A DNA stretch of 64,000 nucleotides, taken from positions 1-64,000 of the forward strand of contig CAJTVT010000007.1 of the NCBI GenBank assembly GCA_910580015.1, read 5' to 3'. Position 1 is the first letter of the stretch; the number at the start of each line of letters is the position of its first letter. Below are positions 32,112 to 41,789 of the stretch, piece after piece. A program made the position numbers and the translations under genes. The notes under the pieces were generated by a model, which saw nothing but the letters and a program-made list of their open reading frames with translations, ran no database searches and was not told where the DNA came from. This DNA is from an uncultured Lachnospiraceae bacterium. GTDB lineage: Bacteria; Bacillota; Clostridia; Lachnospirales; Lachnospiraceae.

Positions 32112-35100
32112 TTATTTGATTTTTCCACTTAATTTTACTTTACTCCAGTCACCACTGAGTTTCTTATTCTTGCCGTTTACTTTGACTGTCTTGTATGCCC
32201 GAACACGAACATAATACTTTTTGCCCTTCGTAAGCTTCTTCGTAATGGTGGTGGAAGTTGTTCCTGCCTTTTTAACTGTCACTTTACCAACAACATTCTT
32301 AAATTTCTTATCTTTTGCATACTGCACTACATATCCGTCTGCCTTGGCAACTTTCTTCCATGTTACCTTCAGCTTCTTGCCCTGTACAGGTGTCAATTTG
32401 CTGATTGCTGCTTTTTTCGGATTTACTGTCAGTGTAATATTTACGCTCTTCTTATCATATTTGCTGGTCTTTGCAGCAGTCACGGTAATGGTGCTGACTC
32501 CGATTCCCTTGATGGTTACCTTACCATTGCCGTCAACCACAGCAACTTTCTTATTGGAAGATTTATAGCTCAACTTACCGTTTCCAACCTTGCGCTTAGC
32601 ATCCAGCTTAAATGCCTTGTCACCTAAGGCTTTGGTATATTTCTTGGTATAGCTGATTACCTGAATGGTACTATCTTCCAGAACGGATTTTGCATCTGCC
32701 AATGCCTTAATTGCATCCTCAGCTTCCTCTCTGGTCACATCTTGTTTCTTCAGAAGAGCCTGTGCTTCCTTCAGCACAGTCTTGTAAACCTTCCAGCTTT
32801 CTGCTGTATAGTAATCCTTCTTGGAGTCAGGAATCAAATTTTTATTAATTCCCTGTGTCAAATAATCCTTAATAAATGCCTGAAGTGTCTTCAACTGCTT
32901 AAGTGCAGCTTCAAGGCTAGTATTTGCCTGATCCACAGTTGCCTGATCTGCATCCTGATTATCCTGCACTTCCATTGCTTCCTGGAATGGTCCATAGAAT
33001 GCTTTCCAGGTTTCTTCTGTGTAGTCTGCCTCTTTGAGCATACCAGCTTTTGTAATATTCTTATACAATTTTGTCTTATCAGATTTTCTCTGGAATACCT
33101 CATCCTCCAAAGTCCAATCTGCTGCACGCTTCAGTGAAATCTTATTGTCTGCAAGGAATTCCACTGGAAGCCATACATATCTGGAATCTCTCAATGCCTT
33201 GCCCTGATCTGGATTGCTCCAGCGGTCACCCATGTAGATAAATTTGCCGTTGGCAGCATCTACTGGGAATACACACGTACTCTGTGTATCATAAGTTGTT
33301 CCAGAACCAGGATTGCCAGCACAAGGATCTCCCATAGTAGTCCATGGTCCTAATGGGTGGTCTGCAACTGCATAATTTGCCTGGTTTGGAGACCATCCAG
33401 TACATCCGGAAGTAATCATATAATATTTGTTATTATACTTGAACATTGCCGGAGCTTCTCTAGAAATATTGATAAAGTTCCTGGTGAAGTCTACCCCTTC
33501 TACCGCTTCGCCTTGCGGCTTTGCAACATTGGTATATTCATCATTGAGTCTTGCAATATGCATGGTCTGGTTTCCATCGGAAGAATACATTACATATGCA
33601 GTTCCGTCATCATCTTTAAACAGGTTCATATCACGTACATGACCACCTTCGGAGTCAAATCCATGGTTTGCATCCTCATTAAAGTTCAAAAGGTAGCTTC
33701 CAAGCAGCTTGTATGGTCCTGTTGGGCTGTCTGAAATTGCCACACCTGCTTTCGCTTTTGCATAGTTGCCGCCGCTGGACTCTGCAAATGGATCCTGTCC
33801 GTCTGCGTGGAACCAGATAACATATTTTTTGGTCTTCTCATTATAAAGCATCTTCGGACGCTCAATTACGCAACCTTCATCGGCATTTTCTCCCTGCCAA
33901 ATATCAGTAAAGATCGCTTTCTTCTCTTCTTCTGTCTTTAAATCTCCATATAAGTCTGTAAAATACTTATCTGTATTAAATTCTTCGTAAGTCTTTGCTG
34001 TCTTTAATACCACGCCCTCATCTGTCCAGTTATACAAATCCTCGGATGTATACATATGGATACCTGGACATGGACGGTAATCGTTGGTCTTATCCTCACC
34101 AATCCAATACCATTTTGTCTTACCATTTACGGTAAGCTGCTGGATCTGTCCACCATGAGCCTGGATAACTTTTCCGTTGTTGTCACGGATCTCTGCGCCA
34201 TTTACACCAGAGAAAGAATCATATGTAAAGATTGGTTCCAGGGCAAGATATGCCTCTGCTAATGCCTTACGTGCTTCTGCCTGTTTTCCAGAATCGGTGC
34301 TGCTAAGCACATCTTCTGCTTTCTTCATAGCCGCATCAAAGACCTTCTTGCTGGCTGCAGAATATGTCTTTCCATTGGTTGCTTTCTTATAGTATGCTAC
34401 CCATTCCTGAATATTTTCTGGGAAATCTGGCTCATTAAAGGTCACTCCGCCATTCATTCGATACAGTTCGATCTCTGCAACATTACAGTTGGCACTGCTG
34501 TCTCCCTTAGGCACTGCGTACTGAATATAACGGAACTTCTCATTTGGCGCTTTAAACCGAGATGCATTAACTCTGGTAAGCTGCCCCTGTGCAGGCGTTT
34601 CCGTAATGGTATACAGAAGTGTCCAGTTATTTCCGTCCTTGGATCCATAGAAAGAAGCCCCAACGCATCTGCTAGCAAAACCACTTCTAGGAGCGTAAGC
34701 AGCAGCCGCAATGTGTTCCTCTCTGCCCAGATCGATCTGCACCCATCCATTGGTAACGCCATCAAAGAATGTGTTCAAATTGCCGTCTACAACATTCTGT
34801 GGAATATCTGTGGTTCCATTATTCCAAGGTGCACTACCAGTTACCATATCGGCATTCAAATCAATCTTTTCGATCTTATCTTGATTCTGCTCAATAATCT
34901 TGTCATTTTCTACAAAAACATCATCCCACATCTTATCGCAGACTTTCTGTTCTGCTGTTTCATAATCCTGGTCTGCATTGTAGCTCTCAACACCTTCAAT
35001 GATAAATGTGGTGATGGAATTTGCTTTCATATCTGCTGCAAAAGTTTTGCTGCTTGCGTCTGACGCTGCATTTACACTTGCAGAGACATCTGCCCACTTC

Positions 35101-37325
35101 TCACCATTCTCCATAGAACCGCTGGTACGGTATGCAGAAACTTTGGAGAAGTTTGCACTGTTAATACCAGTAAACTTCCTTAAATCAAACTTCCATCTCT
35201 GATCCTCAGCCTGTGTATTCATTGCAACAACCACCAATTTCTTGCCCTGTGTATCCCAGGCAGCCAGTGTATTGCTGTTATCAGAACCGATAATCGTATA
35301 ACCTGGACGAATATATCTGGAGAACTGTCCAAATGCCTCGTACTTCTTAGAAAGAACGATTTGCTGGTTATTGTGATCGCCAAATGCAATTCCCCAATAT
35401 CCTTTATTTAAATCTACCTTCTGGAATAACTTTTCCATATCTACATAATCATTTCCAAAAGGCCATTTCTCTGGTCCATTTTCTGCGTCTGCATTGTTAT
35501 CCACTGCGTTCCAGAGAATCCATGCGGTAGCCTTCATTCCATTCAAGTCTTTCATAATCTGACCTGCAAGACCAAGCGCGCCTGTCATCTCTCCAGCATT
35601 GGTTCCAGCCGTATATGCTCCATCCACCTCAGACATCCACAGGTTCTTATTCTCCTGTTCTGCAAGCGTGCGAAGCTCATCTCTCTTGGATCCGCTGTAC
35701 GCATGGGTATCAATACGAGTAACCGTCTGTTTGGTTTTGCTGTCCAGTGCATTGTAAGAACTGATTGCCCAATCAATGCTGGTCTCGTCTGTACCTGCAT
35801 AGACAACGTTAGACAGAATTTCCTTTACCTTCGGATCTGTCGCTGCTGCTGCCTTTCTCTGAAGTTCCTCATTCAGAGTTGTGATAACCTTAGACTGGTT
35901 CTCTCCCACCTCAATATGGCAACCTTCCTGTTTGTTGCTGTTCGCGCCCCAATAACCTGCTGCTGGATTTGGCTCGTTCATCGGGGAAACACTCTGCCAA
36001 TTAATTCCGTTCTCTGCCCAGTGCTCCATAACGTCTGCCATATAAGCTGCAAATGCATGGTAGGAATCTTCCCTTAAATTCCCTTCACTGGAATTTGTAG
36101 CTCCTGAACTACACCCACTCTTGGTCATGAAATAAGGCGGAGAATTTGAAAATGCCTCTGCCAAGAATCCATCATTTGCTTCAATTGCAGCTTTCAGGAT
36201 ATTCATCTGATTTTTATCTGCATCCCAGTCATAATTCCAGGCATAACCACATTCTTCGTCCACTCTCGCAAACTTGGTCTTATCCATGCCTTCTGTAATC
36301 TTCGTCACATCCACACAGTACCCTGGAACTGCTGAATCTGAACGTGTAATATGAGTTGGATGTGCAAAATCTCCCTCTCCAGGATTCTCGTTATCATCTG
36401 GCAACACTCCCTCATCACCGGCTTTTATCACCAGCATCTTAACAAAATTAGGTGCCCAGCTTTCCTTGCCATCTGTGCTGTTTGCTGCACTTCCGCCAAT
36501 TGCAAGCGTATTGTCACCAGCTTTCAACTCCACATCCTGAAAAGTAACCAGGAACAACTTAGAATTATTCCCAGAGCCAGTTATAATCATGTTGTTATTG
36601 ACCTCTGCCGCGCTTACAACGTAATCTGTCTCAGCGTTTACACGGATTGCAACCGCCCTCTTATTCTCTCCCTCTAAACTCCACAACATTTTAATCGTAT
36701 ACTTGCCTGCATCTGTCGCGTTTACGTTAAAATTCAGATTGCCACCTTGGCCATTTTCATCACCCAGACCATTGACCCAGCCAATCTGCTTAAAATTGCC
36801 AACCTTGCTACCCTCGGCAAATCCGAAATCTGCATCGGAAACGGTATATGTAGCGTTGCCAAGCTTCGTATAATTCTCGACCTTCATCTCACTTCCGCCG
36901 TACTGAGGAGCCCGTTCCCCTTCTACTCCGTATACTACCGCTTTCTCATTAGGCGTAATCTCGGTATTTCCGGACTCATAAACGTTATCGCCGCCACCGA
37001 CATTATAACGCCCAATATTCATGTTCAATCCATTCTCACTAAAGAAAACATCTGCCGCCTGCCTGGTTAACTCCTCACTGTAACCTAAACGATTCGCCCA
37101 CCAGCATAGAGATGTGCCCCAACCTTCAAATTCTCCATACCCATCACCGTTGGTATCGTTGAACTTTGAAGCGTTTTCTGGCTGCATGGAAACAACAACA
37201 TCTGATTCCTGGCCTGTGGCATCCCTTCCCGCAGCTTGCACCTGTTCAATTCCTTTCACAGGCAGAGCTGTCAGAAAAAGAGTCGCTGCAATAACAGCAC
37301 TGATTCCTTTTTTCAATCCTCTCAT
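32112..37325 (-). CDS. Multimodular secreted galactanase: GH30 (beta-1,6-galactanase type), CBM, CBM32, GH43 (exo-beta-1,3-galactanase type)
   Basis: A 1737-aa secreted enzyme. Signal peptide (1-32). GH30 barrel from about 45 (GWGTSLCWWANRLGYSEE, GRYNVGGGD); the barrel is interrupted at about 115-320 by a jelly-roll, CBM-like domain (VVYGVEGERAP, NFNVNATDAGKYTIKML), then resumes at HPTHITRSDSAVPGY. Acid/base Glu451 is in SPMNEPNP and nucleophile Glu566 in WMSEVDG. Next: F5/8 type C/CBM32 (about 825-955), a FIVAR repeat, a GH43_24-like module (about 1030-1405, AHGGQIQQL, RPKMLYN, HVRDMNLFKDDDG), FIVAR repeats, Big2 and FN3-like tail. GH30_5 members cut beta-1,6-galactan side chains and GH43_24 members are exo-beta-1,3-galactanases, so type II arabinogalactan is the inferred target. 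Confidence 0.85.
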   Translation of the reverse strand: MRGLKKGISAVIAATLFLTALPVKGIEQVQAAGRDATGQESDVVVSMQPENASKFNDTNGDGYGEFEGWGTSLCWWANRLGYSEELTRQAADVFFSENGLNMNIGRYNVGGGDNVYESGNTEITPNEKAVVYGVEGERAPQYGGSEMKVENYTKLGNATYTVSDADFGFAEGSKVGNFKQIGWVNGLGDENGQGGNLNFNVNATDAGKYTIKMLWSLEGENKRAVAIRVNAETDYVVSAAEVNNNMIITGSGNNSKLFLVTFQDVELKAGDNTLAIGGSAANSTDGKESWAPNFVKMLVIKAGDEGVLPDDNENPGEGDFAHPTHITRSDSAVPGYCVDVTKITEGMDKTKFARVDEECGYAWNYDWDADKNQMNILKAAIEANDGFLAEAFSNSPPYFMTKSGCSSGATNSSEGNLREDSYHAFAAYMADVMEHWAENGINWQSVSPMNEPNPAAGYWGANSNKQEGCHIEVGENQSKVITTLNEELQRKAAAATDPKVKEILSNVVYAGTDETSIDWAISSYNALDSKTKQTVTRIDTHAYSGSKRDELRTLAEQENKNLWMSEVDGAYTAGTNAGEMTGALGLAGQIMKDLNGMKATAWILWNAVDNNADAENGPEKWPFGNDYVDMEKLFQKVDLNKGYWGIAFGDHNNQQIVLSKKYEAFGQFSRYIRPGYTIIGSDNSNTLAAWDTQGKKLVVVAMNTQAEDQRWKFDLRKFTGINSANFSKVSAYRTSGSMENGEKWADVSASVNAASDASSKTFAADMKANSITTFIIEGVESYNADQDYETAEQKVCDKMWDDVFVENDKIIEQNQDKIEKIDLNADMVTGSAPWNNGTTDIPQNVVDGNLNTFFDGVTNGWVQIDLGREEHIAAAAYAPRSGFASRCVGASFYGSKDGNNWTLLYTITETPAQGQLTRVNASRFKAPNEKFRYIQYAVPKGDSSANCNVAEIELYRMNGGVTFNEPDFPENIQEWVAYYKKATNGKTYSAASKKVFDAAMKKAEDVLSSTDSGKQAEARKALAEAYLALEPIFTYDSFSGVNGAEIRDNNGKVIQAHGGQIQQLTVNGKTKWYWIGEDKTNDYRPCPGIHMYTSEDLYNWTDEGVVLKTAKTYEEFNTDKYFTDLYGDLKTEEEKKAIFTDIWQGENADEGCVIERPKMLYNEKTKKYVIWFHADGQDPFAESSGGNYAKAKAGVAISDSPTGPYKLLGSYLLNFNEDANHGFDSEGGHVRDMNLFKDDDGTAYVMYSSDGNQTMHIARLNDEYTNVAKPQGEAVEGVDFTRNFINISREAPAMFKYNNKYYMITSGCTGWSPNQANYAVADHPLGPWTTMGDPCAGNPGSGTTYDTQSTCVFPVDAANGKFIYMGDRWSNPDQGKALRDSRYVWLPVEFLADNKISLKRAADWTLEDEVFQRKSDKTKLYKNITKAGMLKEADYTEETWKAFYGPFQEAMEVQDNQDADQATVDQANTSLEAALKQLKTLQAFIKDYLTQGINKNLIPDSKKDYYTAESWKVYKTVLKEAQALLKKQDVTREEAEDAIKALADAKSVLEDSTIQVISYTKKYTKALGDKAFKLDAKRKVGNGKLSYKSSNKKVAVVDGNGKVTIKGIGVSTITVTAAKTSKYDKKSVNITLTVNPKKAAISKLTPVQGKKLKVTWKKVAKADGYVVQYAKDKKFKNVVGKVTVKKAGTTSTTITKKLTKGKKYYVRVRAYKTVKVNGKNKKLSGDWSKVKLSGKIK

Positions 37326-37463
37326 TTCCTTCTCTCCTTTTCTTTTTTTGAGCATGGCGTCTCTGCATCATGGCTCTGCAGCCACTTAATTTTGCAGTTT
37401 TGGCAAACTTTTCTCCCCTATGTAACGTAGCTGCATTCCATTCACGTCCTCCATGTCATCTAT

Positions 37464-37492
37464 ATTTTAAAATGTTTTTTAAAATTTCTCAA
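37464..37492 (-). promoter_or_regulatory. Sigma-A promoter of the galactanase operon
   Basis: TTGAGA, a 17-bp spacer and TAAAAT on the minus strand. Expected start near 37457, giving a leader of about 130 nt with no recognised riboswitch. No regulator gene for this locus is nearby. Confidence 0.6.
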
Positions 37493-37546
37493 TTACTCTT
37501 GGCAAATTTTATTTAGTAAACTATATTTTCGGTAAAACATACAAAA

Positions 37547-37578
37547 AACAGGAGACAAACCACCATTTTTCTCCTGTT
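37547..37578 (-). terminator. Intrinsic terminator of dapF-dapL
   Basis: 8-bp stem AACAGGAG / CTCCTGTT, 16-nt loop, then TTTTTTG on the minus strand. It lies about 107 bp past the dapL stop. The 360-bp stretch 37326-37685 holds this, the galactanase promoter and nothing else seen. Confidence 0.75.
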
Positions 37579-37685
37579 CTCTGTATAATTTTTTGTGTAT
37601 TTTGACAATAATTTCTCGATTGTCTTTTAATATGAAGGAAGTCAGATACTCTACATCCTCCCAGAGCTCGTTTCAGACACCTGAT

Positions 37686-38900
37686 TTATAACTTTTTAAT
37701 CCGCTCAATTGCTGTAAGCGTATTCTCATAACTTCCAAAAGCGGTAAGACGGAAATACCCTTCTCCACTGGGCCCAAAACCAGAACCTGGGGTTCCCACC
37801 ACATTGGCTTGCTCCAAAAGATAATCAAAAAATTCCCAGGACGTCATCTGTTCTGGAGTTTTCAGCCAAATATAGGGAGCGTTCACACCACCAAACACTG
37901 TGTAGCCTGCATCTTTCAGCCCTTCCTTGATCACGGATGCATTTTTCATATAATATGCCACCTGCTCCTTAAGCTCAGCCTTACCTTGCGGACTGTAGGT
38001 GGCCTCTCCAGCACGTTGAACGATATAAGGAGCCCCATTGAACTTGGTTCCATGACGGCGCGCCCACATGCCATGCAAAGACACTTCTCCACATTTCAGC
38101 TCCTTTGGAACTACTGCATAGCCCAGACGCACCCCAGTAAATCCTGCGTTTTTCGAAAAGCTCTTCAGCTCAATGGCACAAGTCCTTGCCCCCTGACATT
38201 CATAGATGGAATGGGCCACATCCTCCTCTGAAATATATGCCTCATAAGCGCCATCATAAATAATCACAGCCCCAACCTTGTTGGCGTAATCCACCCATTC
38301 TTGCAACTGCGCTTTGGTGATCGTGGTGCCTGTGGGATTATTCGGTAGACACAGGTAAATCATATCTGGGGTTTCCTTTGGAAATTCTGGCACAAACCCA
38401 TTTTCCATCGTACAAGGCATATAAATCACATCACTCCAGGTTTCCGTTTCTGTATTATAAACGCCAGTTCTTCCAGACATAACATTAGAGTCCACATACA
38501 CTGGATAAACCGGGTCACAGACCGCAATTTTGTTATCTGCCCCAAAAATCTCCTGGATATTGGCAGAATCACTCTTTGCCCCGTCTGAAACAAAAATTTC
38601 ATCTGGTGCAATGTTACAACCTCTTGCTGCATAATCATTGGCTGCAATGGCATTCCGCAGAAATTCATATCCCAAATCCGGTGCATAACCATGGAATGTC
38701 TCTGCTTTGCCCATCTCATCCACTGCCCTGTGCATAGCCTCTATCACAGTTGGAACCAATGGCTGTGTGACATCCCCAATCCCTAGACGGATCACTTCCC
38801 TGTCGGGGTTTGCCTGGGTAAATGCTGACACTTTTTTTGCAATGCCACTAAACAGGTAACTTCCTGGCAACTTCTGATAATTTTCATTAATCTTAAACAT
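37686..38900 (-). CDS. dapL: LL-diaminopimelate aminotransferase
   Basis: A 404-aa PLP-dependent fold-type I aminotransferase converting tetrahydrodipicolinate directly to LL-diaminopimelate, bypassing the succinylase or acetylase routes. Family-typical start MFKINENYQKLPGSYLF, IRLGIGDVTQPL, the PLP-binding Lys250 in SFSKNAGFTGVRLGY, and CLPNNPTGT are visible. The start at 38900 has GGAGG 5-6 nt upstream; upstream Met codons are too close to it. It follows dapF by 47 bp, forming a lysine/peptidoglycan precursor pair. Confidence 0.97.
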   Translation of the reverse strand: MFKINENYQKLPGSYLFSGIAKKVSAFTQANPDREVIRLGIGDVTQPLVPTVIEAMHRAVDEMGKAETFHGYAPDLGYEFLRNAIAANDYAARGCNIAPDEIFVSDGAKSDSANIQEIFGADNKIAVCDPVYPVYVDSNVMSGRTGVYNTETETWSDVIYMPCTMENGFVPEFPKETPDMIYLCLPNNPTGTTITKAQLQEWVDYANKVGAVIIYDGAYEAYISEEDVAHSIYECQGARTCAIELKSFSKNAGFTGVRLGYAVVPKELKCGEVSLHGMWARRHGTKFNGAPYIVQRAGEATYSPQGKAELKEQVAYYMKNASVIKEGLKDAGYTVFGGVNAPYIWLKTPEQMTSWEFFDYLLEQANVVGTPGSGFGPSGEGYFRLTAFGSYENTLTAIERIKKL

Positions 38901-38947
38901 CATATCCTCCATTCTAAATGTCTATATAATTATTTCCCTCTTTGCCT

Positions 38948-39799
38948 CTACCGAATCTCTTCTGGTAATTCAATCTCTCCTTCAAAAACCTTGACCGCAG
39001 GTCCAGTCATATACACGGGAGCATCTGAGCCCTCCCAGGCAATGTTAAGTTTGCCACCAGTAAGCAAAACGGTCACTTCCCTGTCACACTTGCCATTTAA
39101 CATAGCAGCAACAGCAGAAGCACAAGAACCTGTACCACAGGCAAGGGTCTCTCCACTTCCTCGCTCCCACACCCGCATCCGCAGTGTATGTTCATCGATC
39201 ACATTGACAAACTCTGTATTGATTCGTTTCGGGAACCTGGGATGATTTTCAAAATGCGGTCCAATTGCGCTCAAGTCCAACGTTCGCACATCCTCCTCAA
39301 GAAACAGAACACAGTGAGGATTTCCCATGGAAACTGCTGTAATGCGGCATGTTCTCCCTCCCACATCAATGGGCACGTTCACAACCTGTTCTGTCTCTGC
39401 AACCACTGGAATCTTGTCCGCTGTCAGACAGGGCGTTCCCATATTTACCCTTACTTGACTTACCTCTCCATGTTCAAGAGTCAACTCCAGGTACTTAATC
39501 CCAGCAAGCGTATCTATGCTAATCTGGGTTTTGTCAGTCATCCCATGATCATAGACATATTTTGCCACACATCGAATGGCATTGCCACACATTTCCCCTT
39601 GGGAACCATCCGCATTGTACATGGCCATCTTAAAATCTGCCTGCTGTGAGGGTTGAATCAAAATCAATCCATCTGCTCCTATGCCAAAATGTCGGTCACT
39701 GACAAATTTTGATATCTCCTGTGGATTCTTCACTTCCTCTTGGAAACAATTGACATACACATAATCATTTCCGGCTCCCTGCATTTTTGTAAATTTCAT
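38948..39799 (-). CDS. dapF: Diaminopimelate epimerase
   Basis: A 283-aa cofactor-independent epimerase converting LL- to meso-diaminopimelate for peptidoglycan and lysine. Catalytic cysteines are Cys71 in EMCGNAIRC and Cys221 in ACGTGSCA. FTKMQGAGNDYVYV near the start and the MGNPHCV loop are typical. Length is usual for the family. It precedes dapL in the same direction (47 bp apart), consistent with consecutive pathway steps. AAAGGAGTATGG precedes the ATG. Confidence 0.98.
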   Translation of the reverse strand: MKFTKMQGAGNDYVYVNCFQEEVKNPQEISKFVSDRHFGIGADGLILIQPSQQADFKMAMYNADGSQGEMCGNAIRCVAKYVYDHGMTDKTQISIDTLAGIKYLELTLEHGEVSQVRVNMGTPCLTADKIPVVAETEQVVNVPIDVGGRTCRITAVSMGNPHCVLFLEEDVRTLDLSAIGPHFENHPRFPKRINTEFVNVIDEHTLRMRVWERGSGETLACGTGSCASAVAAMLNGKCDREVTVLLTGGKLNIAWEGSDAPVYMTGPAVKVFEGEIELPEEIR

Positions 39800-39850
39800 A
39801 CCATACTCCTTTCTAAATAAAAGGATCTCACAATCCTTTTATTTATGTAA

Positions 39851-40399
39851 TCAGCCGTCCAACATACACAAAATCATCTGGGCCGCCTCTGTCAGACTGG
39901 TTCCGCTGTCCATGCTACTCTTTTGCAGATAACGATGGGCCTCCTTTTCTGTCATATGATTCCGTTCCATCAAGATCTCCTTGGCGCGCCGGATCAACTG
40001 TTCCTCTTCCTTGCTCCGTCTCTGTGACATAGATTTTTGTTTCTTCCTGGCCCGAAGCTGGGAATGACACATCATCTCCAGGGTACTTGTCAGTTCATGG
40101 ACTTTTAAGGGCATAGAAAGGCAAATGATATCTCCCCGCTTTTCCTCCTCCCACAGATTGGGAGAATCCAGTACCAGCATCTGAAAAGAAAGAGGCAGAT
40201 ATTCCCGAAGCTGTGTGTACATCATATCCTGCATACGTCCCGCACAGATCACAATTCCATCTTCCAGCATATCTGCATACTGAAGTGCCTTCGCTCCTGT
40301 GGTACAGACGGCATGTACTAGAAATCCGCTTTTTATTAATATACTTTTTATGCGTTTTGCATTTTCTATCTTGGGAAAGACGACAATAATATTGATCAA
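39851..40399 (-). CDS. ANTAR-domain antitermination regulator with degenerate receiver
   Basis: A 182-aa protein. The N-terminal 110 residues fold like a receiver (IIVVFPKIENAKRIKSILI), but the phosphorylation Asp is replaced (GIVICAGRMQD), so it is likely not phosphorylated. The C-terminal 55 residues form an ANTAR domain (LIRRAKEILMERNHMTEKEA, then HRYLQKSSMDSGTSLTEAA), which binds paired RNA hairpins to prevent termination. It follows glnA by 18 bp. Similar glnA-linked ANTAR proteins control nitrogen-assimilation genes in Clostridia. No ANTAR target hairpin pair was found in the short glnA leader, so targets probably lie elsewhere. Confidence 0.85.
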   Translation of the reverse strand: MINIIVVFPKIENAKRIKSILIKSGFLVHAVCTTGAKALQYADMLEDGIVICAGRMQDMMYTQLREYLPLSFQMLVLDSPNLWEEEKRGDIICLSMPLKVHELTSTLEMMCHSQLRARKKQKSMSQRRSKEEEQLIRRAKEILMERNHMTEKEAHRYLQKSSMDSGTSLTEAAQMILCMLDG

Positions 40400-40417
40400 A
40401 ACAGTTCCTCCATGGAA

Positions 40418-41752
40418 TTATATTTTGTACAGATACTTGTCAATTTCCCAATCCGTCACCTGCTCACAATATTCCCGCCACTCTGCCTGTTTTGCTTTTA
40501 CATATTTCTCAGCAAACCATGTTCCCAGAGCCTGGCAAATGCATGGATCTTGTTTCAACGCTTGTACTGCCTCTCCCAGAGTCGCAGGTAGTGGTCTTAT
40601 CTTAAGTGCCTGCCTTTCCTCCCTGGTCATATCCATCACATGAGCACTTACCGGTTCTGGCGCAAGCATCTGGTTTTGGATGCCATCCAGTCCTGCAAAA
40701 ATACATACTGCCAGGGTAAGATAAGGGTTTGCAGCCGGATCTGGGCACCGAAATTCAATGCTTGTATCTTCTCCCCTTGCCTGCGGAATCCGTATCAGGT
40801 GCCTTCTGTGGCTCGCAGACCAGGTGAGAGAAGAAGGTGCCTCAAATCCTGGAATTAGACGTTTGTAGGAATTTACTAAAGGGTTCGTCACTGCTACCAT
40901 TCCTGGCATATGCTGCATAAGTCCTCCGATAAAATAATACGCTTCCTTGCTCAATCCCAGCTTATCATTGCGGTCCTCAAAGATATTTTTGCCATCCTTG
41001 GTCACAGAAATTTTTAGATGCATACCAGAACCATTCACCCCATATTTTGGTTTTGGCAAAAAACTTGCAAACATTCCAAAACGTTTCGCAATGGTTTTTA
41101 CTGTCAATTTAAAGGTTATCATATTGTCTGCGGCAGTCAACGCCTCGACACACTGAAGGTTGATTCTGTGTTGTGCTGGGGCAGCCTCATGGTGAGAGGA
41201 TTCGACTTCAAATCCCATCTCTTCCAATGTCAGTACCATATCCCTTCTTGCATTTTCCCCCAGATCCACCGGCCCAAGGTCAAAAAATCCAGCACGTTCA
41301 TGGGAATTGGTAGTGGGACAGCCATTCTCATCCATATGAAATAGAAAAAATTCACACTCTGGGCTCACATGGAATTGATATCCAAGCTCCTGCGCCTTAC
41401 CGATAGCCTGTTTTAAGATCCATCTTGGATCCCCTTCAAAGGGTAGTCGATCTGGACGGTAAATATCACAGATTATCCTTGCCACTTTGCCCTGTTGGGG
41501 ACGCCAGGGAAAGATTTCAAATGTATCTAAATCTGGATACAGATACATATCCGATTCCTCAATGCGTACAAATCCTTCAATCGAAGAACCATCAAACATA
41601 CATTGATTGTCAAGGGCTTTTTGTAGCTGGCTCTTAGTAATCGCCACATTTTTCAAGATCCCAAACATATCGGTAAACTGTAGCCGAATAAACTGTACAT
41701 CCTCTTCTTCTGCCATACGAATCATGTCCTGTTTCGTATATTTACTCATCAT
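40418..41752 (-). CDS. glnA: Glutamine synthetase, type I
   Basis: A 444-aa ATP-dependent ammonia-assimilating enzyme. Metal and substrate motifs are visible: MFDGSSIEGF, FHVSPECEFFLF, SSHHEAAPAQHRI, NGSGMHLK, NPLVNSYKRLIPGFEAP (split as NPLVNSYKR and LIPGFEAP), and RIPQARGEDTSIEFRCPDP. The short length (about 444) and lack of an adenylylation Tyr loop place it with the feedback-inhibited GSI-alpha type of Firmicutes. The start at 41752 has GGAAGGAG 6 nt upstream. It is first in a glnA-ANTAR pair with a consensus promoter. Confidence 0.97.
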   Translation of the reverse strand: MMSKYTKQDMIRMAEEEDVQFIRLQFTDMFGILKNVAITKSQLQKALDNQCMFDGSSIEGFVRIEESDMYLYPDLDTFEIFPWRPQQGKVARIICDIYRPDRLPFEGDPRWILKQAIGKAQELGYQFHVSPECEFFLFHMDENGCPTTNSHERAGFFDLGPVDLGENARRDMVLTLEEMGFEVESSHHEAAPAQHRINLQCVEALTAADNMITFKLTVKTIAKRFGMFASFLPKPKYGVNGSGMHLKISVTKDGKNIFEDRNDKLGLSKEAYYFIGGLMQHMPGMVAVTNPLVNSYKRLIPGFEAPSSLTWSASHRRHLIRIPQARGEDTSIEFRCPDPAANPYLTLAVCIFAGLDGIQNQMLAPEPVSAHVMDMTREERQALKIRPLPATLGEAVQALKQDPCICQALGTWFAEKYVKAKQAEWREYCEQVTDWEIDKYLYKI

Positions 41753-41789
41753 GTAACGCTCCTTCCCATAGACAATTTTACTGGTCTTG

